Part shown: piece by piece, positions 9,269 through 18,431 of the stretch
How the letters are laid out: each line of letters starts with the position of its first letter
Numbering within the stretch: the stretch's first letter is position 1
Assembly (NCBI GenBank): GCA_963749875.1
Contig: CAVVOX010000002.1
Coordinates: forward strand, 682,001 to 746,000
Direction: 5' to 3'
DNA: 64,000 nt
Origin: JAHQVI01 sp963749875
GTDB taxonomy: Bacteria; Pseudomonadota; Alphaproteobacteria; Rhizobiales; Rhodomicrobiaceae
Program-made: the position numbers and the translations under genes
The notes under the pieces: model-generated
The model's database searches: none
Seen by the model: the letters and a program-made list of their open reading frames with translations, nothing else
What the model was told of the DNA's origin: nothing

Positions 9269-10411
9269 TTGACGGGTGCATCGATCGTACTCACCGCAGG
9301 TGGCACGGGCGGCCATCTTTTCCCGGCACACGCACTTGCCGGCGAACTGATTCGGCGCGGCTATGAGCTCGATCTGATAACGGACAGCCGCACCACCTAT
9401 CTGGGCGAGGGCTTTCCCGGACGCGACGTTCATAAGGTGCCCTCCGCCACATTCAGGGGCAAATCGCCGCTGGAGGCCATCAAAATGGTGGCGACGAACT
9501 CCAACGGCTTCAAGATGGCTTATGACGTGATGGCCGATCTGAAGCCGAAGGCAATGGTCGGCTTTGGCGGCTATCCGACCATTCCGCCGATGCTCGCGGG
9601 GCTCGCGCGCGGCGTTCCGTGCCTCATCCATGAGCAGAATTCGGTGATGGGGCGGGCGAACCGCTTTCTCGCCCCGATGGTCAAGGCGATCGCGCTCTCC
9701 TTCGAGGACACCAAATTTCTGGAAGGCAAGCTGACCGAAAAGAGCTTCGTCACGGGCACGCCGCTGCGCGAAGCCATCATGGAGCTGCGCGGCGGCATCT
9801 ATCATCCGGCCCAGATGGGTCAGCCGCTCAACCTGCTGTGCTTCGGCGGCAGCCAGGGCGCGCGCTTCTTCTCCGACATCATGCCCGTCGCGCTCCAGCT
9901 TCTGCCGCAGGAACTCCGCGACCGGCTGATGGTCGTCCAGCAATGCCGCGAGGAAGACATCGACCGCGTCTTCGACGCCTATGAGGTAGCGGGTGTGGCC
10001 GCCGAGCTTGCGACATTCTTCGACGATCTGCCCTATCGCATGGCGGGCGCGCATCTCGTCATCTGCCGCTCCGGCGCAACGACAGTGGCAGAACTCGCCG
10101 CGCTCGGGCGTCCGGCGGTGCTCGTGCCCTTGCCCAATTCCGTCGATAATGATCAACTTGAAAACGCTTCGCGATTCGAGAAAGCTGGCGCGGGCTGGTG
10201 TTTTGAGCAGGCGATCATGACGCCCGAAAGGCTGGCCGGCACTTTAAGACGGCTCTTTGAGGAACCGGCGACCCTCGCACGAGCCGCTTCACGCTCAAAA
10301 TCGCTCGCCCGCTATGACGCGGTTGTGCGATTGGCGGATCTGGTGGTGACACTCGCGGAAGCGCCCGAGACATTCTCGGCACAGCGCGAGGCTGAGGGGC
10401 ATGCAGGATGA
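9269..10411 (+). CDS. murG: UDP-GlcNAc:lipid I GlcNAc transferase MurG
   Basis: GT28 glycosyltransferase of 380 residues that converts lipid I to lipid II on the inner face of the membrane. Seen: the N-terminal GGTGGHLFPA loop, HEQNSVMGRANR, the C-domain FGGSQGARFFSD loop, and ICRSGATTVAELAALGRP. The likely start is TTG 9269, eight bases after an AGGGGG ribosome-binding site at 9255-9260; no in-frame ATG exists before the first motif. An out-of-frame three-codon ORF (ATG 9261 to TGA 9272) spans this start. It ends in an ATGA overlap with murC. Confidence 0.95.
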   Translation: MTGASIVLTAGGTGGHLFPAHALAGELIRRGYELDLITDSRTTYLGEGFPGRDVHKVPSATFRGKSPLEAIKMVATNSNGFKMAYDVMADLKPKAMVGFGGYPTIPPMLAGLARGVPCLIHEQNSVMGRANRFLAPMVKAIALSFEDTKFLEGKLTEKSFVTGTPLREAIMELRGGIYHPAQMGQPLNLLCFGGSQGARFFSDIMPVALQLLPQELRDRLMVVQQCREEDIDRVFDAYEVAGVAAELATFFDDLPYRMAGAHLVICRSGATTVAELAALGRPAVLVPLPNSVDNDQLENASRFEKAGAGWCFEQAIMTPERLAGTLRRLFEEPATLARAASRSKSLARYDAVVRLADLVVTLAEAPETFSAQREAEGHAG

Positions 10412-11838
10412 ACGATCTGAGGGATTATGCGCCGATCCACATTGTCGGGATCGGCGGGATCGGAATGAGCGCGATTGCCGAGGTGCTGCACAGTCGCGGC
10501 ATCGAGGTTCGCGGCAGCGATCTGAAGGACGGGGTCAATACGCGCCGGCTGGCCGCGAAAGGCATCTCCATCGCCATCGGCCATAGGCCGGAAAATGTCG
10601 AAGGGGCAGGCCTCGTCGTGCTCTCCTCCGCCGTCAAGCCGGGCAATCCGGAGCTGGTCGCGGCGACAAAGGCCGAGCTGCCGGTCTGGTGCCGGGCGGA
10701 GATGCTGGCGCGGCTGATGGAGGACTACAAGACCATCAGCGTCACCGGCACGCATGGCAAGACCACGACGACCTCGATGATCGCCTGGATTTTCGAACGG
10801 GCCGGGCTCGACCCGACCGTGATCACCGGCGGCATCGTCAATGATTGGGGCACCAATGCCCGGATCGGCAAAGGGGAGTGGTTCATCGTCGAGGCCGACG
10901 AGTTTGACGAGACTTTCGTGAAACTGCCGACCCATATCGGCGTCGTCACCAATATCGATGCCGAGCATCTCGACTATTATGGCTCGGTCGAGGCGATGTA
11001 CGACGCTTATCGGCGCTTCTTCGCCGGCATCCGGCCCGGCGGCGCGATCGTTGCCGGCATCGACCACCCGGTGGTGCGCGAATTTGCCGAGAGCACGAAA
11101 CGTCCCGAAGGCGGCAAGCTGCTGTGCTATGGCGTTGCCGAGGATGCCGATGTCAGGCTGGCCGCCGTGCGGACCAATGGCGTGGCGATGCATATCGACG
11201 CGGTCCTCAGCGATGCGGCCAGAGGCGGTCCGCGGCGCTTCGAGGATCTGACGCTCGCCGTTCCCGGCCATTATAACGCGCTCAACGCCATGGCCGCGAT
11301 CGCCGTCGCGACGGAGGCCGGCATTGACGAAAAGACCATCCGCGAGGCGCTGGACAGCTTCGGCGGGGTCAAGCGGCGCTTCACCCGCGCGGGCGTGTGG
11401 AACGGCGTGTCGATCTATGATGATTACGCCCATCACCCGGCCGAAATTTCCGCGGTGCTGGAGGCGGCGCATGGGGCGGCGGCGGGCCGCGTCATCGCGG
11501 TCGTTCAGCCGCATCGCTATTCGCGGCTCAAAAATCTGTTCGAGGAATTTACCCGCTGCTTTTCGCAGTCTGACACCTTGATCGTGACACCGGTCTATTC
11601 GGCGGGCGAAGAGCCGAACGGCGTGGACCGGGATACGCTGGTCAATGCGGTCAGGCTCAGCGGCCACCACCAGGTGCTGGCAGTCGATGGCGAGGAGCAA
11701 CTGCCCGGCCTGATCGCCTCCATTGCCAAACCCGGCGATCTGGTGATCGGTCTCGGCGCCGGCACGATCTCGGAGTGGACGAACGCACTGCCGGACCGTC
11801 TCGATTCCCTCGAGCCGAGGCTCGACGCCGCGGAGTAG
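10408..11838 (+). CDS. murC: UDP-N-acetylmuramate:L-alanine ligase MurC
   Basis: First Mur ligase of the pathway, 476 residues. The N-terminal UDP-binding motif is HIVGIGGIGMSAIAE, and the ATP loop is T113-G-T-H-G-K-T-T120 with the MurC-typical histidine. NIDAEHLDYYG, YDDYAHHPAEI and VVQPHRYSR are also present. ATG 10408 overlaps the murG stop by four bases. The gene ends at TAG 11838, followed by two family B units before murB. Confidence 0.97.
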   Translation: MNDLRDYAPIHIVGIGGIGMSAIAEVLHSRGIEVRGSDLKDGVNTRRLAAKGISIAIGHRPENVEGAGLVVLSSAVKPGNPELVAATKAELPVWCRAEMLARLMEDYKTISVTGTHGKTTTTSMIAWIFERAGLDPTVITGGIVNDWGTNARIGKGEWFIVEADEFDETFVKLPTHIGVVTNIDAEHLDYYGSVEAMYDAYRRFFAGIRPGGAIVAGIDHPVVREFAESTKRPEGGKLLCYGVAEDADVRLAAVRTNGVAMHIDAVLSDAARGGPRRFEDLTLAVPGHYNALNAMAAIAVATEAGIDEKTIREALDSFGGVKRRFTRAGVWNGVSIYDDYAHHPAEISAVLEAAHGAAAGRVIAVVQPHRYSRLKNLFEEFTRCFSQSDTLIVTPVYSAGEEPNGVDRDTLVNAVRLSGHHQVLAVDGEEQLPGLIASIAKPGDLVIGLGAGTISEWTNALPDRLDSLEPRLDAAE

Positions 11839-11905
11839 CGGGCTGGCGAACACGGAACCGTCCGCCACACTGAAATCCCTGTAAAGGCGGGTTTCGGTGT
11901 GTGCG

Positions 11906-12023
11906 CTCCCTCTCTCATAGGGAGAGGGTCGGGGTGAGGGGATGGTGCATCTCCGTATCCTCGAAATGCTGCAACCCCTCACCCGGAATGCTGACGCATT
12001 CCGACCTCTCCCCCAGGGAGAGG
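11906..12023. repeat. Two family B palindromic units between murC and murB
   Basis: The first unit (about 11906-11941) contains CTCCCTCTCTCATAGGGAGAG followed by GGGGTGAGGGG. The second (about 11974-12023) has CCCCTCACCC, the AATGCTGACGCATT dyad and CTCTCCCCCAGGGAGAG. They share their end and core motifs with the elements at 6478, 20770, 40540 and 44802. They fill most of the murC-murB gap and produce an artificial upstream extension of the murB frame. Confidence 0.8.
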
Positions 12024-12046
12024 TGACAACCGGCCGAGGCGCACCG

Positions 12047-12994
12047 ATGACCTTCCCCGATCTGACAGCCGAATTGCGGAGCGCGTTGCCCAAACTGCGC
12101 GGGCGGCTGGAGTCAAACCGGCCGATGGCGGACATCACCTGGTTCCGGGTGGGCGGTCCGGCGCAAATGCTGTTCTCGCCGGCGGACGAGGCCGACCTTT
12201 CCTATTTTCTGCGCACGATCGGCGGCGACCTCCCGGTAACGGTGGTTGGTGTCGGCTCCAATCTGCTGGTGCGTGACGGCGGCATTCCGGGCATCGTCAT
12301 CCGGCTGGGGCGCGGCTTCAGCCAGGCCGAGCCGGAGGCAGACTGCCGGATGCGCGTGGGCACGGCGGTGCCCGATATGCGGCTGGCCCAGGCGGCGGCC
12401 AAGGCCGGCATCGCGCGGCTCGCCTTCTATCGCGGCATTCCGGGGACGGTCGGCGGCGCGCTGCGGATGAATGCGGGCGCGCACGGCACCGAGACCAGGG
12501 ACGTGCTGATCGAGGCCCGCGCGGTCGATCGTGCCGGGCGCATTCACACGCTGAGCCATGCCGATCTCGCCTACACCTACCGCCATTGCGGCGCGCCCGA
12601 CGATCTGATCTTCACCGAGGCGCTCTATCAGGGTGAGCCGGGCGACCCGGAGGAGATCACCCGCGCCATGCAGGAGGTCGCGGATTACCGCGAGACGCAT
12701 CAGCCGACCAAGGCGCGCACGGGCGGCTCGACCTTCAAGAACCCGCCCGGCAACAGCTCCTGGAAGCTGATCGATGCGGCGGGCCTGCGCGGCTTCCGGG
12801 TCGGCGGCGCGCATGTCTCGGAGAAACACTGCAATTTCCTCATCAATGACGGCGAGGCGAGCGCGGAGGACATCGAACGGCTCGGCGAGACCATCCGGGC
12901 GCGCGTCAAGACGGCGAGCGGCGTCCAGCTGGAATGGGAAATCAAGCGGCTCGGCATTCCCGCGGAGGGCCGGCCGATGGTGGCGGCCGCATGA
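12047..12994 (+). CDS. murB: UDP-N-acetylenolpyruvoylglucosamine reductase MurB (type I)
   Basis: Flavoenzyme of 315 residues that makes UDP-MurNAc using FAD and NADPH. Seen: WFRVGGPAQ, the FAD-contacting VGVGSNLLVRDGG, YRGIPGTVGGALRMNAGAHG, GSTFKNP and EKHCNFLIN. The frame opens at GTG/ATG codons from 11942, but those codons lie in family B repeat DNA, so I used ATG 12047 (MTFPDLTAEL), which fits the usual MurB length. It ends in an ATGA overlap with ddl. Confidence 0.96.
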   Translation: MTFPDLTAELRSALPKLRGRLESNRPMADITWFRVGGPAQMLFSPADEADLSYFLRTIGGDLPVTVVGVGSNLLVRDGGIPGIVIRLGRGFSQAEPEADCRMRVGTAVPDMRLAQAAAKAGIARLAFYRGIPGTVGGALRMNAGAHGTETRDVLIEARAVDRAGRIHTLSHADLAYTYRHCGAPDDLIFTEALYQGEPGDPEEITRAMQEVADYRETHQPTKARTGGSTFKNPPGNSSWKLIDAAGLRGFRVGGAHVSEKHCNFLINDGEASAEDIERLGETIRARVKTASGVQLEWEIKRLGIPAEGRPMVAAA

Positions 12995-13926
12995 GCCGCA
13001 ACGCCACCCATGTCGCGGTGCTGATGGGCGGCTGGTCGGCCGAACGGGAGGTCTCGCTGAACTCCGGGAAAGCCTGCGCCGAAGCGCTCGAAGGGGAGGG
13101 TTATCAGGTCACGCGCATCGATGTGGACCGCAGGCTGCCCGAGCGGCTCCGCGAGGTGAAGCCGGACGTCTGCTTCAATGCGCTGCACGGTAAGGGCGGC
13201 GAGGACGGCACGGTCCAGGGCATTCTGGAAACGCTGGAGATCCCCTACACTCATTCCGGCATTCTTGCCTCCGCTCTCGCGATGGATAAGGCGAAGGCCA
13301 AGATCATCCTCGCCGAGGCCGGCATTCCCGTCGCCGAACATCTGATCGTTCCCCGGCTCGACGCGGCGCGGGAGCACGCCATGACGCCGCCCTATGTCAT
13401 CAAGCCGGTGGCCGAAGGCTCCAGCGTCGGTGTGTTCATCATCCGCGAGGATTATGCCCATCCGCCGCAGGAGCTGACCTCGGCCGATTGGGACTTTGCC
13501 GATGAGGTGATGGTCGAGCGCTATGTCGCCGGCCGCGAGCTGACCTGCGCCGTGATGGGCGACCGCCCGCTCGGCGTTATCGAGATCCTCCCCGCCGAGG
13601 GGCTCGCTTTTTACGACTACCAAGCCAAATATGCCCAAGGGGGTTCCAGACACGTCCTGCCAGCGGAAATTTCACCGAATATTTACGAATTGGTACAGAA
13701 GCTGTCGTTAATGGCGCACCGGGCCTTAGGCTGCCGGGGCGTCACCCGGACGGATTTCCGTTTCGACGACCGGCCGCGAGGAACGGGCGAGCTGATCTGT
13801 CTTGAGGTCAACACCCAACCTGGAATGACCGCGACATCTCTCGTACCGGAGCTTGCAAGCCACAGTGGCCTGACATTCGGTGAACTTGTCCGCTGGATTG
13901 TGGAGGACGCGTCTTGCAATCGTTGA
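12991..13926 (+). CDS. ddl: D-alanine:D-alanine ligase
   Basis: ATP-grasp enzyme of 311 residues producing the D-Ala-D-Ala used by MurF. Seen: VLMGGWSAEREVSLNSGKA at the N-terminus, ALHGKGGEDGTVQG, the ATP-grasp YVIKPVAEGSSVGV loop, and the metal-site LEVNTQPGMTATSL. ATG 12991 overlaps the murB stop and fits the normal N-terminus; the longer frame from 12934 overlaps murB and looks spurious. The 3' end overlaps ftsQ by 13 bp. Confidence 0.96.
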   Translation: MSRNATHVAVLMGGWSAEREVSLNSGKACAEALEGEGYQVTRIDVDRRLPERLREVKPDVCFNALHGKGGEDGTVQGILETLEIPYTHSGILASALAMDKAKAKIILAEAGIPVAEHLIVPRLDAAREHAMTPPYVIKPVAEGSSVGVFIIREDYAHPPQELTSADWDFADEVMVERYVAGRELTCAVMGDRPLGVIEILPAEGLAFYDYQAKYAQGGSRHVLPAEISPNIYELVQKLSLMAHRALGCRGVTRTDFRFDDRPRGTGELICLEVNTQPGMTATSLVPELASHSGLTFGELVRWIVEDASCNR

Positions 13927-14849
13927 TTAACCCTTTTACAGCTGACACACTTCGCTCGTATACCCCTCCCTTGAATGGCCGCTTCATTTTGCGGCGGTCT
14001 CGCAGGGAACGCGGCATACGTCCGGCCGATTCGTCTCTTTACGGCTGGCTTGAGGCCCATAGCGAACTTGCCTCGAAAATCGGTTTCGTTGCGTGCGTCA
14101 TATTTTATGGATTGACGGCAGCCTATGGCGTCGTCGCCGGCGGTCATTCGCGTGACGTCCACGTCGCGATCGCATCCGCCGCGAACGATGCCACGATTGC
14201 AGCCGGATTTGAGGTTAAAGCGGTGCAGGTCGAAGGCCGGCAGAACATCAAGACTGCGCAGATTACTGCGGCTTTGGGCCCCTATAAGGGGCTGTCGGTT
14301 TTTGCCTTCGACACCGATCGGGCGCGTGAGCGCCTCAAACGCAATGGCTGGGTGCGCGAAGCCAAGGTGATGCGCCTTTTGCCCTCGGCGCTGGTCGTCG
14401 AACTCGACGAGCGCCTGCCCTTTGCCCTGTGGCGCGAGGGCGGCAAGACGGCGGTGATCGACGCGGAGGGGAAGATTCTCGATCTGGCATCGGAAGCCGA
14501 ATTTCCCAATCTGCCTGTGGTGACGGGGCCGGGCGCGGCGGCGCCGGCGAAGGATTTCATCCTGGCGCTTGCGGAGCTGCCCGATTTGAAAAAACGGGTG
14601 CAGACTATCGAGCGCATCGCCGGACGGCGCTGGGATCTGGTGCTGGATACCGGCCTCAGGGTCAAGCTGCCGGCGACCGGCTTTGCCGAGGCCCTGGACG
14701 ATTTGAGCGTCATCTCGGCGCAGAACCCGGCCGCCTTCTACGAAATTTCCGAAATGGATTTTCGGGTGCCGGCGCAGTTTACAGTTCGTCTGAAAGACGA
14801 ATTCGGACAAGGGCCGGCGGCGATTCCTGTCCTGGCTCTCGGGCGATAA
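13914..14849 (+). CDS. ftsQ: Cell division protein FtsQ
   Basis: Bitopic divisome protein of 311 residues. A basic cytoplasmic part (RFILRRSRRERG) leads to one transmembrane helix (about residues 54-74), then a POTRA domain (VKAVQVEGRQNIKTAQI...) and the beta domain (GWVREAKVMRLLPSALVVEL, LPVVTGPGAA). FtsQ bridges early and late divisome proteins via FtsB/FtsL. The start is TTG 13914, inside the end of ddl; TGGAGGA at 13901-13907 gives a well-placed ribosome-binding site, and no in-frame ATG lies near. Confidence 0.93.
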   Translation: MQSLINPFTADTLRSYTPPLNGRFILRRSRRERGIRPADSSLYGWLEAHSELASKIGFVACVIFYGLTAAYGVVAGGHSRDVHVAIASAANDATIAAGFEVKAVQVEGRQNIKTAQITAALGPYKGLSVFAFDTDRARERLKRNGWVREAKVMRLLPSALVVELDERLPFALWREGGKTAVIDAEGKILDLASEAEFPNLPVVTGPGAAAPAKDFILALAELPDLKKRVQTIERIAGRRWDLVLDTGLRVKLPATGFAEALDDLSVISAQNPAAFYEISEMDFRVPAQFTVRLKDEFGQGPAAIPVLALGR

Positions 14850-15151
14850 GGAGAGCCGCCGCCAGGGACTTTAGATCTGAAAGAGAGCGGTTCGGAGCCG
14901 CTCGGCCGTTATTCCCGCGCAAGCGGGTACGTCTTGAAGAGCCTTGAGTTGACGAAATCCCGCCTGCGCGGGGATGACGAGAAACAGGGGTTTAAAAACG
15001 AGCGAAGGCGGATGCCTGGATCGTTCCTCGTTCAATTGGAATCAATTGAACGAGGTAAAGTTGATCTAGATCAACAACTTAGCGCAACTGTCCGCGTCCA
15101 GTTGGACGCGCGTTGCGCTGGCGGCAGCATCCGCCACAAGCGGGGGCAGTA
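14850..15151. other. ftsQ-ftsA gap with repeat DNA
   Basis: About 300 bases without a gene. The first part holds two short inverted segments built on TTCCCGCGCAAGCGGG and ATCCCGCCTGCGCGGGGAT (about 14909-14980). The second part is a family A element at 15026-15119. In most close relatives these two genes are adjacent or overlapping, so the repeats probably expanded the gap. Any ftsA-proximal promoter would have to lie here; I see no clear one. Confidence 0.6.
15026..15119 (+). repeat. Family A composite palindromic repeat before ftsA
   Basis: Module 1 is the dyad CCTCGTTCAATTG / CAATTGAACGAGG, followed by GTTGATCTA; module 2 is AGCGCAACTG...GCGTCCA / TGGACGCGCGTTGCGCT. The left TAGATCAAC end seen in other copies has diverged here. 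The ftsA frame can be read back into this element (TTG 15113), but that is not the likely start. Confidence 0.85.
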
Positions 15152-16450
15152 TTGCGAACGAAAGCTCGCAAATTCTCAAGCACGGAGCGGACCGTCGTTG
15201 TCCTCGATGTCGGCACGCGGAAGATGTGCTGTCTCGTCGCCCGGTTGCTTCCGTCGCCTCTCTGGCAGGATACGCTGCCATTGCCCTCCCGCATTCGCGT
15301 CGTCGGCTATGGCTATCAGCTTTCGCGCGGGATCATGTCGGGCCGCGTCTCCGATATGGACGCCGCCGAGCGCACGGTGCGCAGCGTCGTCGCCAAGGCC
15401 GAGCGGGCCGCCGACGTCACAGTCAATGAGGTCTATGTGACGACGTCGCTCGGGCCGCTTCACAGCCAAAGCTTCACCGCAAGCGTCGATCTTCCCTCCG
15501 GCACGGTGGGGCCGCGCGACATGGACCGGGTGATGTGCGCCGCGTCCGAATATGCTTCACATGACGGCCAGATGGTGCTGCACACGGTGCCGTTCGGCTA
15601 CACGCTCGGCTATGAGAGTGGCATCACCGATCCCCTCGGCATGATCGGCGATGCGCTGAAGGTCGACGTGCACGCCATTTCCGCCGACGCGCTGCCGGTC
15701 AAAAATCTGAAACACTGTATCGAGCGCAGCCATCTCTCGGTGGCCGGCATATCCGTTGCGGCCTATGCGAGCGGGCGCGCGACGATCACCGACAGCGAGG
15801 CGCAGACCGGCGTAACCTGCATCGATATGGGCGCGGGCGCGACGGGCGTTGCGATCTTCGCCGGCGGCAGCTTCATTTTCGGCGATTCCATCGAAATCGG
15901 CGGCAACCACATCACGGGCGACATTGCGCACGCCTTTTCGCTCCCGCTTGTCGAAGCGGAGCGGCTCAAGACGCTGCACGCATCGGTCTTTGCCGGACGC
16001 GACCGCGCCTCCTACCACGCGATCGATCCCGACGAGGATGAGGGTGAGACCGAGCTGCTTTCCCGCCACATTACGAAAGCGGAAATTTCCGATATTGCGC
16101 GAATCCGCTTAGAGCAGATCTTTACGGAGATTCGCGACCGGCTTTATGCGTATGGCGTGGCGCCGATGGCCGGTCAGAGAATCGTCTTGACAGGCGGTGC
16201 GAGTGAGCTTGTCGGCGTGGCCGAATTCGCCGCGCAGCTTTTCGGCAAGCAGCCGAGACTTGGGCGCGCGCGCGCGATCTCGGGTCTGCCGGGACAAGAG
16301 GCGGGCCCCGCATTTGCGGCGCCGATCGGGTTGCTGATCCATTTGCTCGAAGACGATTTGCGGCTGGAAAGCGCAATGACGCCGGAAATCGTCGCCACGG
16401 GTCAAAGCTATCTGGCGCGGGTCGGCCAGTGGTTGCGCGAGAGTTTTTAG
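15152..16450 (+). CDS. ftsA: Cell division protein FtsA (actin-like FtsZ membrane anchor)
   Basis: Actin-family ATPase of 432 residues. Phosphate-1 loop VVLDVGTRKMCCLVA, the 1C domain (VYVTTSLGPLHSQ), phosphate-2 TCIDMGAGATGVAIF, adenosine motif IVLTGGASELVGV, and a C-terminal amphipathic membrane-targeting helix (LARVGQWLRESF). It tethers FtsZ to the membrane. I chose TTG 15152 because GCGGGGGCAG lies just upstream and the residues before it are encoded by a dispersed repeat; TTG 15113 is the longer alternative. ftsZ follows after 45 bp. Confidence 0.94.
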   Translation: MRTKARKFSSTERTVVVLDVGTRKMCCLVARLLPSPLWQDTLPLPSRIRVVGYGYQLSRGIMSGRVSDMDAAERTVRSVVAKAERAADVTVNEVYVTTSLGPLHSQSFTASVDLPSGTVGPRDMDRVMCAASEYASHDGQMVLHTVPFGYTLGYESGITDPLGMIGDALKVDVHAISADALPVKNLKHCIERSHLSVAGISVAAYASGRATITDSEAQTGVTCIDMGAGATGVAIFAGGSFIFGDSIEIGGNHITGDIAHAFSLPLVEAERLKTLHASVFAGRDRASYHAIDPDEDEGETELLSRHITKAEISDIARIRLEQIFTEIRDRLYAYGVAPMAGQRIVLTGGASELVGVAEFAAQLFGKQPRLGRARAISGLPGQEAGPAFAAPIGLLIHLLEDDLRLESAMTPEIVATGQSYLARVGQWLRESF

Positions 16451-16495
16451 ACCAAGACGCCATTGAGACGCGGGGCATATATCGACGAGGCTGCC

Positions 16496-18080
16496 ATGAG
16501 CATAAATTTGAAACTTCCGGCTCTGACCGAATTGCGGCCGCGCATCACCGTGGTGGGCGTCGGCGGTGCCGGCGGCAATGCCGTCAACAATATGATTCAA
16601 TACGGGCTGGAAGGCGTTGAATTCGTCACCGCCAACACCGACGCGCAGGCGCTCTCCATGTCGGCGGCCGGCTGCCGGGTGCAGATGGGTGTCACCATCA
16701 CCGAAGGCCTGGGCGCGGGCTCACGGCCGGAAATTGGCGCCGCGGCGGCGGAAGAGGTGCTCGATGAGATCCGCTCGCTGATCGAGGGGAGCCATATGCT
16801 GTTCATCACCGCGGGCATGGGCGGGGGCACCGGGACCGGCGCGGCCCCGGTGATTGCGCGCGCGGCGAAGGAGATGGGCATTCTGACCGTCGGCGTCGTC
16901 ACCAAGCCGTTCGAGTTCGAGGGCCAGCGCCGGATGCGGATCGCCAGTGAGGGCATCGTCAATCTGGCCGAGCATGTCGACACGCTGATCGTCATTCCAG
17001 AATCAGAATCTGTTCCGCATCGCGAACGAGAAGACCACCTTCGCCGACGCTTTCCAGAAGGCGGACGATGTGCTGAAGTCGGGCGTGTGCTGCATTACCG
17101 ATCTGATGGTGAAGGAAGGGCTGATCAATCTCGATTTCGCCGACGTCCGCGTGGTGATGCAGAATATGGGCACCGCGCTGATGGGCACCGGCGAGGCCGA
17201 AGGCGACGACCGGGCGCTCCAGGCCGCCGAGGCCGCGATCGCCAATCCGCTGCTGGACGAGGTCTCCATGCGCGGCGCCAAGGGCCTGCTGATCAGCATC
17301 ACCGGCAGCTTCGACATGACGCTCTATGAGGTGGAAGAAGCCGCCTCCCGCGTGCGCCGCGAGGTCGATCCGGAAGCCAATCCGGATATCAACATCATTG
17401 TCGGCGCCACGTTCGACCACTCGATCGAGGGGCGCATCCGGGTCTCCGTGGTCGCGACCGGCATCAATTCCGGCCAGCAGCCGCAAGTCGTTGCCCAGCA
17501 GGCGGCCGACGCGCCCCGGCGCGACCGTCTGACGGACCGCATCAATGCGCCCTCCCGCGGCGAGCGGGAAAAGCCGCAACCGCGCAATGACAATGGCCGG
17601 GAGTCCTGGCAGGGCTCCGGCAATGTCACGATCGAGCCGCGCTCGCCCAAATATTCGGTCAATACCGGACCGGCGAGGTCGAAGACGCCGCAGCAGCAGA
17701 CATCCGGTTTCGAGCCGCAGCCGCCGGCCAAGCCAATTCGCCCGCCGCGCCGGCCGCTCACCGGCAAGGATTTCCCCGAGCTGGCCGAGCATGAAGCGGC
17801 GATGCAAGGGCAGCGCGATCTCGGCCTCAAACGCCGCGGCGGTCTTCTCGACTGGGTCACGGGACGGACCCGGAGCGCGCCGGAGCCCTATCCCGAGGAC
17901 CGTCCCATGCCGACGCTCAATTCGGGGAGCGCGGGCCAGGGCAACGGCGATCCGGCTGGGCCGGACGATCCGTCCGGCGAAGGCAGGAATGACAGCCGTG
18001 GCGGAAATAACACAGAGCGTGAGAGGAATCCGGATGAACCATTCGAGATTCCGAATTTCTTTAAAAGGCCGGTCAACTAG
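16496..18080 (+). CDS. ftsZ: Cell division GTPase FtsZ, reading frame broken by one extra base at about 16999
   Basis: Tubulin-like GTPase. The first frame (ATG 16496, GACGAGG just upstream) encodes RPRITVVGVGGAGGNAVNNM and the tubulin signature G109-G-G-T-G-T-G115, then runs out of homology after residue 168 (DTLIVIP). The conserved continuation (NQNLFRIANEKTTFADAF) is found in the +1 frame and runs to TAG 18080. Deleting A16999 restores one 527-codon protein with a long Pro/Gln-rich linker from about 17470 and the C-terminal peptide EIPNFFKRPVN that binds FtsA and other partners. FtsZ is essential, so a sequence error is more likely than gene loss; no obvious slippery heptamer is present. 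Confidence 0.93.
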
Positions 18081-18431
18081 GGCGACGGCACATTGGCCGC
18101 ATAACGCGATGATTTCCCTTGATTTTCTGCTCCGCGCCCGGCGGTTTACGCCGCTCGGGCGCATGGCCGCTCCCGCCCCTGTCCCATTTTCTTTCAAATC
18201 GTAACAGATTGTAAAAAACCGTGATTTGCCGGTTGGAAAGAAGCGGGCTTAATTTGCCTCAGTCAGCGCGTTGGGGGAGTGCATTGCGAGCCGAGCCGGC
18301 ATCTTTTTCATAAGCACACAAACAGCTTGGCCACTCGCGTTAACAGTACCCAGCCATCGCATTGAAAACGGGGGATGAGGCCGCAATCGGGGGTTGCGGC
18401 CCTCATCATAGGGGAAAGATAACGGCGAGAT
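18081..18431. other. ftsZ-lpxC gap
   Basis: About 350 bases with no credible gene. The left half has a weak AACCG/CGGTT dyad (about 18218-18233) that could be a poor ftsZ terminator. The right half is the presumed lpxC promoter and leader and holds the strong hairpin at 18374-18407 listed separately. Confidence 0.5.
18374..18407 (+). promoter_or_regulatory. Strong hairpin in the lpxC leader
   Basis: GATGAGG-CCGCAA (18374-18386) pairs with TTGCGG-C-CCTCATC (18394-18407) leaving one bulged C at 18400 and a loop TCGGGGG. The hairpin ends 24 bases before the lpxC ATG. There is no following T-run, so it is not a typical terminator of an upstream transcript. A role in lpxC mRNA stability or translation is an inference. 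Confidence 0.5.

Noticed and set aside
16990..17005. Programmed ribosomal frameshifting in ftsZ
   Set aside because: No slippery sequence or following pseudoknot was seen, and two other genes in the window show similar one-base insertions.
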